64,000 nucleotides of DNA from the NCBI RefSeq assembly GCF_900129215.1, contig NZ_FQUQ01000004.1:124001-188000 (forward strand), read 5' to 3'. Origin of the DNA: Pedobacter caeni. GTDB taxonomy: Bacteria > Bacteroidota > Bacteroidia > Sphingobacteriales > Sphingobacteriaceae. Shown here piece by piece: positions 1 through 8,050 of the stretch (position 1 is its first letter; each line of letters opens with the position of its first letter). Both the position numbers and the translations under genes were made by a program. The notes under the pieces were generated by a model. That model ran no database searches. It was not told where the DNA came from and was given only the letters and a program-made list of their open reading frames with translations.

Positions 1-58
1 CGATTACCGTGTTAAAAATGGTATGGAGCCGATTGCAATGCCAAAATCTCATCACTAG
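1..58 (+). CDS. C-terminal end of an unidentified gene (partial)
   Basis: An open frame runs in from the left edge and stops at TAG 56-58, giving 18 residues that end in MPKSHH. The stretch is too short to assign a family. It lies 67 bp upstream of the IscA-like gene on the same strand, so the two may be co-transcribed. Confidence 0.5.
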   Translation, partial: DYRVKNGMEPIAMPKSHH

Positions 59-125
59 TTTTTTATCAGATTTTAGTTTGGTATAACATTTGAATTATCA
101 TTCCTGAAATTAAATTTTATAAAAG

Positions 126-452
126 ATGATTACGATAACCGATAAAGCGAAAAGCAAAATTGATCACCTGATGCAGGATTCGCATCTTGATGAAAAATAT
201 TTTTTGCGCGTCTCTGTTAAAGGTGGAGGCTGCTCAGGTTTATCATACAATTTAGATTTTGATAACGAAGAGAAACCCGGAGATCAGTTTTTTGAAGACC
301 GAGGAATAAGGATCGCATTAGACATGAAATCCTTCCTATATCTTGCAGGTACTGAACTTGACTTTACAGATGGTTTAAACGGAAAGGGATTTAACTTCAA
401 TAATCCCAATGCAAGCCGCTCTTGCGGTTGCGGCGAAAGCTTTTCAGTTTAA
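126..452 (+). CDS. HesB/IscA/ErpA-family iron-sulfur cluster assembly protein
   Basis: This 108-residue A-type carrier has the three conserved cysteines of the family: Cys36 in GGGCSGLSY and Cys100 and Cys102 in the terminal SCGCGESF. Length and domain extent match a complete single-domain IscA/SufA/ErpA protein. Such proteins hold or transfer Fe-S clusters to client apoproteins in the cytoplasm. No other suf or isc gene is visible next to it, so I cannot tell whether it serves the SUF pathway or acts like ErpA. A strong intrinsic terminator follows directly, so it is the last gene of its transcript. Confidence 0.93.
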   Translation: MITITDKAKSKIDHLMQDSHLDEKYFLRVSVKGGGCSGLSYNLDFDNEEKPGDQFFEDRGIRIALDMKSFLYLAGTELDFTDGLNGKGFNFNNPNASRSCGCGESFSV

Positions 453-473
453 CTGATAAACCTTATTTATTTT

Positions 474-498
474 AAAGGGCACAATAGTGCCCTTTTTT
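474..498 (+). terminator. Intrinsic terminator after the IscA-like gene
   Basis: Perfect 9-bp stem (474-482 with 487-495), AATA loop, then a T run to 498. It separates the IscA-like gene from the acyl-CoA ligase gene. Confidence 0.88.
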
Positions 499-554
499 CA
501 TTTCCAAAGAAAAAAGTTTATCATTGTCCCTCCAATCAAACAAAACAAATCAAT

Positions 555-2462
555 ATGGTATTATTCAATGAGTTTTCTACTATCCCAAGCCTCTTGAGAA
601 ATGTGGTGGAAAACATCCATAAACCAGAGGAAACCTTTCTTATTCATAAGAAGAATACGGAATGGGAAGAAATCTCCTTTGGGAAAACACTTGAACACGC
701 TGATGCTGTAGCCACATTTTTCCTCAACAAAGGAATCGTAAAGGGCGACAGGATGGGATTAATGATCGAAAATTCACCGGAATATGTGTTTTACGATCAG
801 GGCATTCAACAGATTGGAGCCATTAATGTTTCCATCTATCCCACCCTATCCGAACATGAGGTAGAATACATCATCAACGACTCAGGAATCAAAGCCATAT
901 TAATAGGCAATCCTTTTCTCTATAAAAAGATCGTTAAAATTGCAGGAAACTGCAGACAACTGTTATACATCATCCCCGTTTTTCCGGAGTATCAGAAGAT
1001 TGCTTTACCGGAAGACCTGAAAGCGGAGATCATTCCTTTTTCCGAAGTACTGGAACATCCGGTAAATGACGAAAACCGATCAGAAATTACACGTTTACGC
1101 ATGGCTTTAAGCCCTTCGGATATCTCCTCCCTGATCTATACTTCGGGCACCACAGGAACACCAAAGGGAGTGATGTTATCGCATTATAACTTTGTTGAAA
1201 ACGTAAGGGCCTGCCTGGAGCAGATCACAGTGATCAACGAAACAGACACATTTTTATCCTTCCTACCGTTGTCTCATGTATTTGAGCGTACTGCAACCTA
1301 TCATGTATGTTGTGCTCAGGGTTGTAAAATCGCCTACGCCCAAAGCCTGGAATTGCTGGCAAAAAACATGGGAGAGATCAAACCTACAGTGATGAGCTGT
1401 GTTCCCCGTTTACTGGAAAGGATTCATGATAAAGCCATCAAAAGCGGAACTGCTGAAGGTGGCCTAAAAGCGAAGATTTTCCTTTGGGCACTGGAAACCG
1501 GACAGGAATACCGCAGACAGAAAGAAGCAGGTAAAAATCCCGGAATCATCCTATCCGGCAAAAAGGCAATTGCCGAGAAACTGGTATTCAGCAAGATCAA
1601 AGAAAAAACCGGTGGAAGGCTAAAATTCATGCTTTCCGGCGGAGCAGCGCTTCCGAAAAATGTAGGCGAGTTTTTTGGTAACCTGGGAATTAAAGTACTG
1701 GAAGGATTCGGATTAACGGAAACTTCTCCGGTAATGGCGGTGACAGAATACGACAGACAGGTCTATGGAACTGTTGGCCGCGTAATTCCGGGAATAGAGA
1801 TTGGTATCCAAAATGTAGAAACAAAAGAAATACTGAGCATTCAGACACACGAAACATTCAAGGAAGACTATGAATGTGAAGAAGGAGAAATCATTGTTCG
1901 CGGTCATTGCGTCATGCAGGGATATTTCAATAAACCTGCAGAAACTGCGGAAGCGATAGACAAACACGACTGGTTCCATACCGGAGATATTGGCCGCTTC
2001 TTTAAAGGAAACCTGCAGATTACAGACCGCCTGAAAAATATGATCGTCAATGCTTATGGTAAAAATGTATACCCTACCCCGGTAGAGAACATTTACCTGA
2101 AAAGTCTTAAGATTGACCAGCTGTTTTTAATTGGTGACAAAAGAGAATACCTGACTGCTTTCATTATTCCGAATAAGGAAAACCTGCAGGAGGAATTTAA
2201 ACTTCCGGAATCGTTTTTCCAGAAACCTGATTTGTTTATAGAAGATAAAGAGATTGTGGAATGGATCGGAAAAGACATTAAAAAGCTGTCTAATGACCTG
2301 GCGAAATTTGAACGCATCAAGAACTTCAAGATCAAAAGAAACCCTTTTAGCATTGAGGAAGGTGAAATGACACCAACCTTGAAGATAAAAAGAAAGGTTG
2401 TTGAGAAAAAGTATGCCGCTAACATTGATGAAATGTATGCGGAATCTGTGGAAGCGGATTAA
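555..2462 (+). CDS. Long-chain fatty acid--CoA ligase (AMP-binding, FadD15-like)
   Basis: This 635-residue member of the ANL (AMP-forming) superfamily activates a fatty acid to acyl-AMP and then acyl-CoA. The phosphate-binding motif YTSGTTGTPKGVMLSH lies near residues 195-210. Further adenylation motifs are GFGLTETSPV in the middle and WFHTGDIGRF followed by DRLKNMIV at the hinge before the C-terminal domain. Length and layout fit the bacterial long-chain synthetase subgroup rather than short-chain acetyl-CoA synthetases. The ATG at 555 follows an A-rich leader with no clear Shine-Dalgarno, usual for this phylum. It appears to be monocistronic, between terminators at 474 and 2518. Substrate chain length cannot be read from sequence. 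Confidence 0.93.
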   Translation: MVLFNEFSTIPSLLRNVVENIHKPEETFLIHKKNTEWEEISFGKTLEHADAVATFFLNKGIVKGDRMGLMIENSPEYVFYDQGIQQIGAINVSIYPTLSEHEVEYIINDSGIKAILIGNPFLYKKIVKIAGNCRQLLYIIPVFPEYQKIALPEDLKAEIIPFSEVLEHPVNDENRSEITRLRMALSPSDISSLIYTSGTTGTPKGVMLSHYNFVENVRACLEQITVINETDTFLSFLPLSHVFERTATYHVCCAQGCKIAYAQSLELLAKNMGEIKPTVMSCVPRLLERIHDKAIKSGTAEGGLKAKIFLWALETGQEYRRQKEAGKNPGIILSGKKAIAEKLVFSKIKEKTGGRLKFMLSGGAALPKNVGEFFGNLGIKVLEGFGLTETSPVMAVTEYDRQVYGTVGRVIPGIEIGIQNVETKEILSIQTHETFKEDYECEEGEIIVRGHCVMQGYFNKPAETAEAIDKHDWFHTGDIGRFFKGNLQITDRLKNMIVNAYGKNVYPTPVENIYLKSLKIDQLFLIGDKREYLTAFIIPNKENLQEEFKLPESFFQKPDLFIEDKEIVEWIGKDIKKLSNDLAKFERIKNFKIKRNPFSIEEGEMTPTLKIKRKVVEKKYAANIDEMYAESVEAD

Positions 2463-2517
2463 ACACCATTCTATCTATACCCTTTCTTATCATCAGCACA
2501 ATCAGATATTAAAAAAG

Positions 2518-2562
2518 GATGTACAGAGCCTGTGAAAAATGGTGATTGTACATCTTTTTTTT
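2518..2562 (+). terminator. Probable terminator after the acyl-CoA ligase gene
   Basis: GATGTACA (2518-2525) pairs with TGTACATC (2547-2554) across a 21-nt loop. A run of A precedes the left arm and a run of T follows the right arm, which lengthens the stem. Confidence 0.7.
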
Positions 2563-2567
2563 AAAAC

Positions 2568-2591
2568 ATATGTTGTATTAATACAACATAT
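2568..2591. promoter_or_regulatory. 24-bp perfect palindrome upstream of lysS
   Basis: The half-site ATATGTTGTATT is followed at once by its exact reverse complement, with no spacer. It lies 57 bp upstream of the lysS -7 box and just after the ligase terminator. Its size and symmetry resemble an operator for a dimeric regulator. No regulator can be named. Confidence 0.5.
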
Positions 2592-2647
2592 ATTTTATTT
2601 ATATCCATATAATAAATATTAAAATATATAAAAACACTTCAAATCGC

Positions 2648-2655
2648 TATTTTTG
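2648..2655 (+). promoter_or_regulatory. Candidate lysS promoter -7 box
   Basis: TATTTTTG matches the Bacteroidota -7 consensus TAnnTTTG and lies 76 bp before the lysS ATG, at the end of an AT-rich stretch. I see no convincing TTG -33 element, so the call is tentative. Confidence 0.5.
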
Positions 2656-2730
2656 CGTAAACACTAAAAACTGTGTTGAATCAATAACACAACAAACATT
2701 TTCCGGCGAGATGCCGGACAGATCACATAT

Positions 2731-4452
2731 ATGAGTACAGGACTATCAGAACAAGAGTTATTGCGCAGAAATTCGCTAAATCAACTCCGTGAATTAGGGA
2801 TTGATCCCTACCCTGCTGAAGCATTTGAAATCAATGCGAATGCGGCAGATATTTTAGCTAACTACGAAAGAGATAAAACAGCTTATAAGAATATCAGCAT
2901 TGCAGGCCGTATCATGACCCGTAGAATTATGGGAAGTGCTTCCTTTGTAGAATTACAGGACTCCACAGGCAGAATCCAGGTTTATCTGAAAAGAGACGAC
3001 CTATGCCCTGATGAGGATAAGACCTTGTACAATACTGTATTTAAGAAGTTATTAGATCTTGGCGACTTTATCGGTGTAAAAGGTTATGTTTTCACCACTC
3101 AGACAGGCGAAATCTCTCTTCACGTGACTGAATTTAAATTATTGTCTAAATCCTTAAAACCTTTACCAGTGGTAAAACGTGATGAGGAAGGAAATATTTA
3201 CGATGGTTTTACTGATCCGGAAATGCGCTACAGACAGCGTTATGTGGATCTTACGGTAAACCCTGGGTTCAAACAAATCTTCATCAACCGTTCCAAAGTG
3301 ATCAATACCATGAGGAACTACTTTGATGAGCAGGGATGGATGGAAGTGGAAACACCGATCCTTCAGCCGATCCATGGTGGTGCTGCTGCGCGTCCTTTCG
3401 CTACGCATCACAATACCCTGGATATGCCATTATACCTTCGTATCGCCAACGAATTATACCTGAAAAGATTAATCGTAGCTGGTTTCGACGGTGTGTATGA
3501 GTTCGGTAAAATGTTCAGAAATGAAGGTATGGACCGTACACATAATCCGGAATTTACTTCCATGGAGATCTATGTAGCCTATAAAGATTATATCTGGATG
3601 ATGGCGATGGTAGAAGAGTGCCTGGAGAAAATCACCCTGGCAATTCATGGAAAAGCGGCAATTGAAGTGGGTAAACATACCATCAACTTTGAAGGTCCTT
3701 ATGAAAAACTAACCATGTATGAGTCGATCCAGAAATACACTGGCATTGATGTTTCTGCCATGACAGAAGACGAAATCAAAGACGTTTGCAAAAGTCTGAA
3801 CATCGAAGTTGATGCTTCTATGGGCAGAGGTAAACTGATTGATGAATTATTTAGTGAGAAAGTAGAAGCTAACCTGATTCAGCCAACTTACATCACGGAT
3901 TATCCTCTGGAAATGACCCCTCTTGCTAAAAAACACAGAAGCAAAGAAGGTCTGGTAGAGAGATTCGAATTATTTGTAAACGGAAAAGAAATCGCAAACG
4001 CTTATTCTGAGCTGAACGATCCGATTGATCAGAAAGAACGTCTGGAAGATCAGTTAAAACTGGCTGCAAGAGGTGATGATGAAGCCATGGCCATGGATGA
4101 TGATTTTATCCGTGCGCTGGAATACGGAATGCCTCCAACCTCAGGTTTAGGAATCGGAATCGACAGACTCGTAATGTTGATGACCAACCAGTCGACCATT
4201 CAGGAAGTATTGTTCTTCCCTCAGATGAGACCGGAGAAAAAAGCAAAAGTAACTACTGATGAAGATTTCGTGAATGCCGGAATTCCTGCAGAATGGGTTC
4301 AGGTGATCAGAAAGATGAACATCAATACGATTGAAGAGTTAAAAGCAGCCAATCCGAATAAAGTTTTCAATGACCTTGGTGGCATGCGCAAGAAAATGAA
4401 GTTAGAATTAACCATGCCTTCAAAAGAGGACGTAACTACCTGGTTTTCTTAA
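2731..4452 (+). CDS. lysS: Lysyl-tRNA synthetase, class II
   Basis: This 573-residue class II synthetase attaches lysine to tRNA-Lys. An N-terminal OB-fold anticodon-binding domain (about residues 55-150) precedes the catalytic domain. That domain contains motif 1 around VINTMRNYFDEQGWMEVETP, motif 2 near FRNEGMDRTHNPEFT, and motif 3 TSGLGIGIDRLVML from residue 471. The typical bacterial enzyme ends soon after motif 3 (about 505 residues); this one carries some 65 extra residues with a helical, helix-hairpin-helix-like look (IRKMNINTIEELKAANP). Such extensions occur in Bacteroidota LysS, from family knowledge. A terminator follows, so the gene is monocistronic. Confidence 0.98.
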   Translation: MSTGLSEQELLRRNSLNQLRELGIDPYPAEAFEINANAADILANYERDKTAYKNISIAGRIMTRRIMGSASFVELQDSTGRIQVYLKRDDLCPDEDKTLYNTVFKKLLDLGDFIGVKGYVFTTQTGEISLHVTEFKLLSKSLKPLPVVKRDEEGNIYDGFTDPEMRYRQRYVDLTVNPGFKQIFINRSKVINTMRNYFDEQGWMEVETPILQPIHGGAAARPFATHHNTLDMPLYLRIANELYLKRLIVAGFDGVYEFGKMFRNEGMDRTHNPEFTSMEIYVAYKDYIWMMAMVEECLEKITLAIHGKAAIEVGKHTINFEGPYEKLTMYESIQKYTGIDVSAMTEDEIKDVCKSLNIEVDASMGRGKLIDELFSEKVEANLIQPTYITDYPLEMTPLAKKHRSKEGLVERFELFVNGKEIANAYSELNDPIDQKERLEDQLKLAARGDDEAMAMDDDFIRALEYGMPPTSGLGIGIDRLVMLMTNQSTIQEVLFFPQMRPEKKAKVTTDEDFVNAGIPAEWVQVIRKMNINTIEELKAANPNKVFNDLGGMRKKMKLELTMPSKEDVTTWFS

Positions 4453-4472
4453 CAAACTGATAACAAAAATTT

Positions 4473-4508
4473 AAAGGCTTGCTACAAATAATGTAGCAAG
4501 CCTTTTTT
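4473..4508 (+). terminator. Intrinsic terminator after lysS
   Basis: Perfect 14-bp stem with a 5-nt loop (AAAGGCTTGCTACA at 4473-4486 and its complement) followed by T6. Confidence 0.93.
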
Positions 4509-4539
4509 ATTTTTAGACATATTTAAATCACCCAAAATT

Positions 4540-4752
4540 ATGAACAGTTCAAGTTTAGAAATAACCGAAAAAGAATACTGCATCAAGTTAAGCAAAGATG
4601 CCTTTGACCTGACCCTGATCCGTCAGCTGATCACCAGAATCCAATCCGAGCAATTGTTCTTCAGCAAGAAGAAGGATTATATGGAAGATGACATCATCAG
4701 CAGAACTACACGCGATAGCATTGAGAATTTCGACAGATTGAGTGAAAAATAA
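4540..4752 (+). CDS. Small conserved-looking protein of unknown function
   Basis: This 70-residue, highly charged protein has no signal peptide or membrane segment. It sits alone between two good terminators, which supports it as a real transcription unit rather than a chance ORF. The sequence reads as a short beta-like start (EYCIKLSKDAFDL) followed by helix (LIRQLITRIQSEQLFF). No family is recognised and no function is proposed. Confidence 0.6.
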   Translation: MNSSSLEITEKEYCIKLSKDAFDLTLIRQLITRIQSEQLFFSKKKDYMEDDIISRTTRDSIENFDRLSEK

Positions 4753-4777
4753 AAAGCCACATTTGCATGTGGCTTTT
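4752..4777. terminator. Bidirectional terminator between convergent genes
   Basis: An 11-bp stem (AAAAGCCACAT at 4752-4762 and its complement at 4767-4777) with a TTGC loop. The A- and T-rich flanks let it serve both the small gene on the plus strand and the membrane gene on the minus strand. Confidence 0.85.
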
Positions 4778-4793
4778 ATTTAATTTTTTGATG

Positions 4794-5333
4794 TTATCTG
4801 TATCTTACTTGTTGTTGTCTATCCATCATTCCCATCTGATCTTTCATCTGTTTGATCTGATCGGCAAGTAATTTATTCTTATCGGCTTTCTTCGCTTCTG
4901 TCAGGTACATCTGCGCTTCTCTCTTGTTTCTCTTTCCCATTGCAATTCCTGCAAGGCTTAATTTAGCCAATGCAATATTGTGGTCCATTGTCATTCCTAA
5001 TGAAAGTGCTTTCTTGAAGTATTTCTCGGAAGCCATAGGTGCTTTTCTGGATTCAATCAAACCGATCAACAGGTTATAATAACCGTGTTGGGTTCTGATC
5101 AATTGTTTTTCATAGTTGGTAATCCTGTTCAGAAAAACTTCTGATTTAGGCATGTTATCTTTTCTCAGATACCATTGCGCAAGCAACATATTCTCATTGA
5201 AGAAATAAGTCACCAAAATTAAAATACTTATGAAAAATGCTAAAATTCCCCATCCCCATAAACCGAAGACCATCAGGGCTATTGCCCCTCCTAACACTGC
5301 AAAACCTAAAATAAGGCGAACTATATTTGGCAT
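4794..5333 (-). CDS. Membrane-anchored TPR-like protein of unknown function
   Basis: This 179-residue protein begins with two closely spaced hydrophobic segments (about residues 5-26 and 28-46). A soluble helical part of about 110 residues follows, with tetratricopeptide-like spacing (SEKYFKKALSLG, then REAQMYLTEAKKA). The tail is rich in Gln and Met. The likely topology is an inner-membrane hairpin with a cytoplasmic TPR-like scaffold. It is transcribed divergently from the thioredoxin-like gene. The exact role is unknown. Confidence 0.75.
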   Translation of the reverse strand: MPNIVRLILGFAVLGGAIALMVFGLWGWGILAFFISILILVTYFFNENMLLAQWYLRKDNMPKSEVFLNRITNYEKQLIRTQHGYYNLLIGLIESRKAPMASEKYFKKALSLGMTMDHNIALAKLSLAGIAMGKRNKREAQMYLTEAKKADKNKLLADQIKQMKDQMGMMDRQQQVRYR

Positions 5334-5497
5334 ATTCCTTTTAAATTATTTTTTGCAAATATCGTGTTTATATAACAAAAAGTAGATTTAAAGTTATAAT
5401 TTCAACAAAAAAAGGAAGGAGCGCTGACCTCTTTAAACAAGGAAAGCGATTATAGATCGCGATAAGCCCTTATTCTATGAAAAAACAACAGATTACC

Positions 5498-6010
5498 ATG
5501 AAAAAATTAATCAGCGCTGTACTATTACTATTCGCCATGAATGCCAGTTCACAAGAAATCAATAAGAAATTTAAGGATGATGCAGGCAATGTGCTTGGAT
5601 TGATCAACACCTGTACCAGAGAAGGTTTAAATGCCATTCCGGAAATGAAAAGCAGGTACGAGGTAGAATATCCGAACTACCAACCGGACAGTGCTACCTT
5701 AAAAGCCTTAAAACCACTGCTGAAAGGAAAGAAAATCACCATTGTGATGGGTACATGGTGTGGTGACAGTCATTTACAGGTTCCCCATTTTTACAAAATC
5801 CTGGATGCCCTGAAGGTTTCCGAAAAAGAAACCACACTCATTTGTGTAGACCGCAGCAAAAAAGCAGAAAACGGACTGATAGACCAATTGAACATTTTAC
5901 ACGTGCCGACCTTTATCTTCACAGAAAAAGGAAAAGAAATCGGCCGCATTATAGAATCTCCAAGGGAAACCCTGGAAAAAGATATGTTGAGTATCTTAGC
6001 AAAAAAATAA
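5498..6010 (+). CDS. Secreted thioredoxin-fold protein with a WCGDS active site
   Basis: A signal peptide (MKKLISAVLLLFAMNASSQ) is followed by a thioredoxin-like domain. The motif TIVMGTWCGDSHLQVPHF sits where thioredoxins have WCGPC, and a cis-Pro-like segment occurs at HVPTFIF. The second redox cysteine is absent (WCGDS), so it is a monothiol or non-disulfide thioredoxin-fold protein. I start it at 5498 because this gives a normal signal peptide; an in-frame ATG at 5477 would add seven residues. It lies 4 bp upstream of ung and may be co-transcribed with it. Likely periplasmic. Confidence 0.8.
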   Translation: MKKLISAVLLLFAMNASSQEINKKFKDDAGNVLGLINTCTREGLNAIPEMKSRYEVEYPNYQPDSATLKALKPLLKGKKITIVMGTWCGDSHLQVPHFYKILDALKVSEKETTLICVDRSKKAENGLIDQLNILHVPTFIFTEKGKEIGRIIESPRETLEKDMLSILAKK

Positions 6011-6014
6011 TTTT

Positions 6015-6692
6015 ATGCCTGTTGATTTAGATAAAAGCTGGGTGAAAGCCCTGGACGGTGAGTTTGATAAAGCATACATGAAAGCTTTAAAAGCATTCTT
6101 ACTGGAAGAAAAAGAAAACGGATATACCATTTATCCTAAAGGTGCAGACATTTTTAATGCACTGAACCATACTCCTTTTGAGAAGGTAAAAGTGGTGATT
6201 TTGGGGCAGGATCCCTATCATGGTGTCGGACAAGCACATGGCTTATCCTTCTCTGTACAAAAAGGAATGACCATCCCTCCCTCTTTAAAGAACATTTACA
6301 AAGAATTAATGGAAGACGTTCCTGGTTTCCAGATCCCTTCGCATGGAAATCTGACCCAATGGGCAGATCAGGGGGTATTGCTGCTGAATGCAACCCTGAC
6401 CGTAAGGGCACAAACTGCTGGCTCTCATCAGGGAAAAGGCTGGGAAAATTTTACAGATAAGGTCATCACCGAATTATCTGCTCAAAGAGAAGGCTTGATT
6501 TTTATCCTTTGGGGAAGGTATGCACAAAACAAAGCGGCACTGATTGATACCAGTAAGCATACTATTCTTACTGCCGCTCATCCCTCTCCTTTCTCTGCTT
6601 ACAATGGATTCTTTGGAAGTAAACATTTCTCTAAAACAAATGCAAAACTAATTGAGGAAGGCAAAGCCCCGATCGACTGGCAAATCAGTTAA
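6015..6692 (+). CDS. ung: Uracil-DNA glycosylase, family 1
   Basis: This 225-residue enzyme removes uracil from DNA to start base excision repair. The water-activating motif GQDPYH is at residues 64-69, with catalytic Asp66. The DNA-intercalation motif HPSPFSAYNGFFGSKHF near the C-terminus contains the second catalytic His. The NATLTVRAQTAGSH segment, with the Asn that recognises uracil, lies between them. Length matches bacterial Ung. It starts 4 bp after the thioredoxin-like gene and ends before a strong hairpin at 6714. Confidence 0.98.
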   Translation: MPVDLDKSWVKALDGEFDKAYMKALKAFLLEEKENGYTIYPKGADIFNALNHTPFEKVKVVILGQDPYHGVGQAHGLSFSVQKGMTIPPSLKNIYKELMEDVPGFQIPSHGNLTQWADQGVLLLNATLTVRAQTAGSHQGKGWENFTDKVITELSAQREGLIFILWGRYAQNKAALIDTSKHTILTAAHPSPFSAYNGFFGSKHFSKTNAKLIEEGKAPIDWQIS

Positions 6693-6713
6693 AATAACAA
6701 ATCAGCTAAAAAA

Positions 6714-6746
6714 AATAAGGGGGTTGTATCAAACAACCCCCTTATT
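6714..6746. terminator. Terminator between ung and the Lrp-family gene
   Basis: Perfect 14-bp GC-centred stem (AATAAGGGGGTTGT, 6714-6727, with 6733-6746) and 5-nt loop. It is preceded by an A run and lies between two convergent genes, so it can stop both. Confidence 0.87.
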
Positions 6747-6785
6747 TATAAATCAAAAGAGAGATTTTCCCTCCTCAAAATCAAC

Positions 6786-7256
6786 TTAATACTCCAAAGG
6801 AACAATCGGTTCTTTTTTCGTTGTAGACATGATCATCATCGTCTGAAAAGTTTTCACTACAGAGATCTTACTGATCTTATCCATGATCAAACGCTCGTAA
6901 GCTTTGATATCATTCACGTATACTTTTAACAGAAAATCTGCCTGACCGGTTACATGGTGGCATTCGGTAATCTCCTTGATCTGATTCACCTCATCAAGAA
7001 AGATCTGGATGGTATTGTTCTTATGAAAGTCCAGTTGAACCTGGATAAAAGTTTTGATGCCTAAGCCCAGCTTCTCCTCATCCACCAAAGCGTGATAACT
7101 CTTTATAAAACCAGACATTTCCAGTTTACGTACCCGCTCTAAAGTCGGTGCCGGAGAGAGTCCAATCTCCTGAGACAGTAGTAAATTGGTAATCCTACCA
7201 TTCTCCTGTAGTAATTTAAGTATTTTAAAGTCTGTTTTATCTAATTCTGCTGCCAT
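6786..7256 (-). CDS. Lrp/AsnC-family transcriptional regulator
   Basis: This 156-residue regulator has an N-terminal winged helix (LDKTDFKILKLLQENGRITN, then LSQEIGLSPAPTLERVRKLE). A C-terminal RAM/ligand-binding domain (about residues 70-145) follows, with the usual GQADFLLKVYV segment. Family members sense amino acids or related effectors and bind DNA as octamers. I start it at ATG 7256: a longer frame to 7307 would place its start upstream of a good promoter at 7276-7307, and family proteins begin close to MAAELDKTD. The target genes cannot be told; it is divergent from the DtxR-family/mntH pair. Confidence 0.9.
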   Translation of the reverse strand: MAAELDKTDFKILKLLQENGRITNLLLSQEIGLSPAPTLERVRKLEMSGFIKSYHALVDEEKLGLGIKTFIQVQLDFHKNNTIQIFLDEVNQIKEITECHHVTGQADFLLKVYVNDIKAYERLIMDKISKISVVKTFQTMMIMSTTKKEPIVPLEY

Positions 7257-7275
7257 CTGTGTTTTAAAATATGGC

Positions 7276-7307
7276 CAAAGGTAGGCTATCAATGTGCAAT
7301 TCACCAA
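7276..7307 (-). promoter_or_regulatory. Promoter of the Lrp/AsnC-family gene
   Basis: On the minus strand a TTG (7307-7305) and TACCTTTG (7283-7276) are separated by 21 bp, a good match to the Bacteroidota -33/-7 pattern. Transcription would begin about 12-15 nt before ATG 7256. Confidence 0.65.
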
Positions 7308-7358
7308 ATTTTATTCTAATAATCGTGTAAATAATTATAGTTTATTTCTCTTTATTTT

Positions 7359-7381
7359 TTTAGATTTGTCTAAATATTTAG
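7359..7381 (+). promoter_or_regulatory. Probable DtxR/MntR-type operator overlapping the promoter of the regulator-mntH operon
   Basis: TTTAGA-TTTG-TCTAAA (7359-7374) is a 6-4-6 inverted repeat. An overlapping 12-bp perfect palindrome CTAAATATTTAG occupies 7370-7381. The -7 box TAGATTTG (7361-7368) lies inside the first repeat, so binding would block the promoter. The ATG of the DtxR-family gene follows 15 bp later, which suggests metal-dependent autoregulation. Confidence 0.65.
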
Positions 7382-7395
7382 TTAGATACACAAAA

Positions 7396-8049
7396 ATGCA
7401 ATCATTCACTGAAGAGAACTACCTGAAGATCATCTATCACTTATCAGAAAACAATGACCAGGCGGTACAAACCAATGCCATCGCTGAAAAAATGCAGACG
7501 AAAGCTGCTTCAGTAACAGACATGATTAAAAAGCTCGCCGATAAACAACTGATAGACTATAAAAAATATCAGGGTGTCCGTTTAACAGATACCGGAAAGC
7601 GCGCTGCCATCAATATCGTCCGGAAACACCGCCTCTGGGAAGTCTTTCTGGTAGAAAAACTAAATTTCAAATGGGATGAGGTGCATGATATCGCAGAAGA
7701 ACTGGAACACATCAACTCTGCCGAACTGGTAGAACGTCTGGATGAATTCCTCTCTTTTCCAAAAAATGATCCTCATGGTGATCCTATTCCGGATAAAGAC
7801 GGAAAATTTGATGCCATTCCATTCGTCAAACTGGGTAAACTTAAAGCAGGAGATCAGGGCCTGATCATGGGGGTCAGTGAACACTCCTCCGCATTTTTAA
7901 AACACCTGGAAAAACTAGGGCTTACCCTGGGAAAAACATTAACATTAACCACCATTACAGATTTTGACGGTTCGGTAGAAATCATCGTCGAAGGCAAAAA
8001 AATCAGCGTAACCAGGGAAGTAGCCAAACACATACTCATCAGGATTTAA
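7396..8049 (+). CDS. DtxR/MntR-family metal-dependent transcriptional regulator
   Basis: This 217-residue protein has an N-terminal winged helix (FTEENYLKIIYHLSENND, then IAEKMQTKAASVTDMIKKLA). A metal-binding dimerisation domain rich in His/Glu follows (HRLWEVFLVEKL, then DEVHDIAEELEHI). The C-terminus is FeoA/SH3-like (about residues 145-215). Members repress metal uptake when Mn(II) or Fe(II) is bound. Its partner mntH starts 1 bp after its stop, which favours a MntR-like Mn role. The start at ATG 7396 fits family length and lies downstream of the promoter/operator; a longer frame from 7294 would run through them. Confidence 0.92.
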   Translation: MQSFTEENYLKIIYHLSENNDQAVQTNAIAEKMQTKAASVTDMIKKLADKQLIDYKKYQGVRLTDTGKRAAINIVRKHRLWEVFLVEKLNFKWDEVHDIAEELEHINSAELVERLDEFLSFPKNDPHGDPIPDKDGKFDAIPFVKLGKLKAGDQGLIMGVSEHSSAFLKHLEKLGLTLGKTLTLTTITDFDGSVEIIVEGKKISVTREVAKHILIRI

Positions 8050-8050
8050 T

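Noticed and set aside
6786..7307. Longer start (7307) for the Lrp/AsnC-family gene
   Set aside because: It would extend upstream of a good promoter at 7276-7307 and add 17 non-family residues; ATG 7256 fits both.
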